This document shows, one piece after another, positions 62,285 through 64,000 of a DNA stretch of 64,000 nt. The position numbers and the translations under genes are program-made. The DNA is from Methanolinea sp. UBA277 (GTDB lineage: Archaea; Halobacteriota; Methanomicrobia; Methanomicrobiales; Methanospirillaceae). Location: NCBI GenBank assembly GCA_002499905.1, contig DANP01000004.1, positions 1 through 64,000 of the forward strand, given 5' to 3'. The first letter of the stretch is position 1. Every line of letters begins with the position of its first letter. A model generated the notes under the pieces. It made no database searches. It saw only the letters and a list, made by a program, of their open reading frames with translations, and was not told the DNA's origin.

Positions 62285-63136
62285 CCGGCCACGCATGATT
62301 GCCACCGGGCGCTCAGCGGTCCGGGCAACCTCTGCGGCGGTGCTGCCAAGCATCAGGTCCCTGAACCATCCTTTCCCAAACGAACTAAGGGCGATGAGTG
62401 ATGCATCCTCCTCAGTGGCAAGCCGGTTAATCTCGGTTGCAGGGTTCCCGGTGAGGATGTAATACCTGGCAGGAATTCCCCTTCCGGTAAGATCAGTCAT
62501 GATTACCGCCAGCCGCTTTTCTGCATCAGCATGCCCGGCCGCAATCTCTTCAGGTGTTTCCCCGCTGCTAACCACATGAACGAGCACCAGCTCACCAAGT
62601 CCGGGAAGCCCGGATACCGACTGTATCGTCTGATCCGAGAATATCGAGAAATCAGTCGGACAGACGACCTTCGAGAGGATCATCGGGCAGAACTTGGTGT
62701 AGGTCTTCCCATTCAGATGCTCAATCAGGCGATACCGCATAATCAGGAGATGGATTGTGGCATTCCGCAACACATAATTGGACACCGTACCAAGGAGGAT
62801 ACCCTCCACCATACCCTTCCCCCGTGCACTCATGACAATGGCTGTGGCACCCTCCGATGAAGCAACAGCAATGATCTCCTGCCCGATACTTCCATCCTTT
62901 GTTTTCCTGAGGACACAGTTGACCGTGATACCTTTTGCTGTCAGGTATGCCCGGTCCTCTGCCATGCGTCGTTTCGCACCGGCAATAATGTCCTGTTCCC
63001 CCCACCTGCCGGTATCCCTGAGATCGGCAATATGCAGGAGGATTACCTCCTGTATACCCGGTAGTCCTGTCACGCATTCGAGGGCCCTCTTCGCATGCCC
63101 TGAAAAGTCAGTGGGAAACAACACATTCCGAAACAT
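62279..63136 (-). CDS. Tandem universal stress protein (two Usp domains)
   Basis: About 285 residues. Domain one (about 1-140) begins FRNVLFPTDFSGHAKRALEC; domain two (about 155-285) begins SKVVCPTDFSIFSDQTIQ. The first carries SARGKGMVEGILLGTVSNYV and the second SSFGKGWFRDLMLGSTAAEV, ATP-site-type loops. Two-domain Usp proteins are common in methanogens. Start ATG 63136 or 63160. It is convergent with, and its stop overlaps, the last gene of the atp operon. Confidence 0.9.
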   Translation of the reverse strand: MFRNVLFPTDFSGHAKRALECVTGLPGIQEVILLHIADLRDTGRWGEQDIIAGAKRRMAEDRAYLTAKGITVNCVLRKTKDGSIGQEIIAVASSEGATAIVMSARGKGMVEGILLGTVSNYVLRNATIHLLIMRYRLIEHLNGKTYTKFCPMILSKVVCPTDFSIFSDQTIQSVSGLPGLGELVLVHVVSSGETPEEIAAGHADAEKRLAVIMTDLTGRGIPARYYILTGNPATEINRLATEEDASLIALSSFGKGWFRDLMLGSTAAEVARTAERPVAIMRGRL

Positions 63137-63683
63137 AATCTGGACCCGGTCCCTGATCAATGAGCCTGTACCTGAAATACTCCGGATGATATTTAAACTC
63201 TATGAGAAGTGACTGGATGCATCTCTCTTCATAAAAAGATCCGTAGCTCCCATTCTTTTTCCCCTATTCAGAAACGGAAGGCGGAATAGTAAGGTATATC
63301 GTGTATGAGAGCAAGGCTTCACCGATCCTGTCCCCAAGGATCGCCGGAACTGTGTATGCCACTTTCAAACATGGAAATGATAGAGAAATTGAAAAGGTCG
63401 GCTTTAAAGCGTTGTGAAGAGCGCATAGCAGCGGCGGCGAAAGGATCAGAGGGCAGAACCGATTATACAACCCCCCGGTTCGGAGCGTCTGCCCTCCTTA
63501 AACACAGGCATGGTATGTAACCGGTTGAAGGATAAAAGATGAAGAGGAGCCTGGACTGGAAAATGAGAGAACTCCTGTTCTGACATCGGGCCAGAGTATG
63601 ATTGCTCGGGGATGGGTTGACCCACAAGAGAACCATACTTCTGATTGCGATTAGACTTCAAAAGGGTAAAATGGAGAGGTAAC
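63137..63683. other. Intergenic region between the two ATP synthase gene groups
   Basis: About 547 nt. The left part holds the promoter of the tandem uspA gene (TTTAAACTC near 63191-63199). A 71-codon plus-strand frame (63305-63520) includes a helical segment (MIEKLKRSALKRCEERIAAA) but has no ribosome binding site, so I do not call it a gene. The right part leads into the second atpH-like gene. Nothing else recognised. Confidence 0.4.
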
Positions 63684-63749
63684 ATGGATCAGGCGGCTTT
63701 CAATGAATTCGGGTCGCACGGTATGATGCTGGCTCTGCAGGATGGATAG
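63684..63749 (+). CDS. 21-codon leader ORF before the second atpH
   Basis: GGAGAGGT lies 3 nt before ATG 63684. The frame encodes DQAAFNEFGSHGMMLALQDG and stops at 63749, 10 nt before the likely atpH start. The strong ribosome binding site and its position suggest translation and coupling to the downstream gene. No similarity known. Confidence 0.4.
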   Translation: MDQAAFNEFGSHGMMLALQDG

Positions 63750-63759
63750 GGATTGTGGC

Positions 63760-64000
63760 ATGGCAGAGGAAAAGTCTTTATTAAAGAAAATCAGGGAAAA
63801 AGAACTTGAAATGAGCGTAAAGGTTGATCAGGCCAGAGTTGAAGCCGATCATACGCTTGAGCAAGCGAAGAGGGAATCCCTGGCATTAATAACGACATCA
63901 GAAGCGGAAGGGAAAAAGGCAGCAAATGAATTTTTCCTGGCGGAAATGGAAAATATCCGGGCGGAGGCAGATCATGTTCAGGCTGTGGCCAAGGAGGAGG
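63760..64000 (+). CDS. Second A-type ATP synthase subunit H-like gene (partial, cut by window end)
   Basis: At least 80 codons, open to the window edge. It starts MAEEKSLLKKIREKELEM and continues as a Glu/Lys/Ala-rich coiled coil (LEQAKRESLALITTSEAEGK), like AtpH at 52446. AGGGAT lies 6 nt before ATG 63760; an in-frame ATG at 63742 is an alternative. The sequences of the two H subunits differ considerably, so this is not a recent copy. It implies a second A-type ATPase operon downstream, outside the window. Confidence 0.75.
   Translation, partial: MAEEKSLLKKIREKELEMSVKVDQARVEADHTLEQAKRESLALITTSEAEGKKAANEFFLAEMENIRAEADHVQAVAKEE

Noticed and set aside
63305..63520. 71-codon frame with a helical Lys/Arg-rich segment
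   Set aside because: No ribosome binding site, no promoter at good distance and no recognisable family; left in the intergenic description.
1..64000. tRNA, rRNA, CRISPR array, prophage or intact insertion sequence
   Set aside because: A read-through by eye found no tRNA-like cloverleaf segments, no regularly spaced repeats with unique spacers, and no transposase, integrase or phage structural genes. A dedicated scan with tRNA and repeat finders would be needed to exclude them fully.

Overview
The window is archaeal and most likely from a hydrogenotrophic methanogen of the order Methanomicrobiales. The evidence is an A-type ATP synthase operon in the order H-I-K-E-C-F-A-B-D plus a small terminal gene, a methanopterin-type dihydropterin RFAP synthase, 6-phospho-3-hexuloisomerase, PEGA-domain and chagasin-like surface lipoproteins, many UspA and TPR proteins, strong GGAGGTGA-type ribosome binding sites and TATA-box promoters. 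GC content is moderate (by eye mid-50s). The genus cannot be fixed from sequence alone. I saw no rRNA, tRNA, CRISPR array or intact insertion sequence.

Layout. 1-8.6 kb is a chemosensory region. A leftward group holds an unknown 325-residue protein, an orphan ParA ATPase and a PAS-PAS-CheW protein cut by the window start. A rightward pair is a soluble PAS/HAMP methyl-accepting protein plus CheW, with two small membrane proteins and a TPR protein between the groups. 8.7-18 kb holds a PaaI-type thioesterase, a class III aminotransferase/aldehyde dehydrogenase operon, a double chagasin-type inhibitor lipoprotein, a frameshifted membrane gene, a HEAT protein, a QueG-like iron-sulfur protein, a metallo-beta-lactamase-fold pterin enzyme, a UV endonuclease and hexuloisomerase. 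18-30 kb holds a phosphoribosyltransferase, an archaeal RNase III, UspA, an NAD(P)H:quinone-type flavoprotein, two paralogous HNH-like proteins, a PEGA lipoprotein, a molybdopterin group (MoeB/ThiF-type, MoaD, MoaE), LarE, TPR and TauE genes.

30-47 kb holds a stand-alone nitrogenase-like subunit, DNA polymerase IV, a PHP hydrolase, the two-step agmatine-to-putrescine operon (aguA, aguB), a histone-deacetylase-family protein, TspO, an acyl-CoA synthetase that probably starts at AUU, MntP, a DUF5591-type protein, a DUF523/DUF1722 protein and an SSS symporter with its tiny accessory protein. 47-52 kb is a branched-chain amino acid (Liv) ABC transporter whose permease and ATPase genes converge. 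52-62 kb is a complete A-type ATP synthase operon; its proteolipid subunit is a six-hairpin fusion with five ion-binding glutamates. After a tandem UspA gene on the opposite strand, the window ends inside a second atpH-like gene, so a second A-type ATPase operon probably follows.

Most interesting points: a possible ParA-linked cytoplasmic chemoreceptor system (1-8.6 kb), the six-hairpin proteolipid, the AUU start at 40350, an RNase III with a substituted metal-ligand position, and several small genes of 21 to 60 codons.
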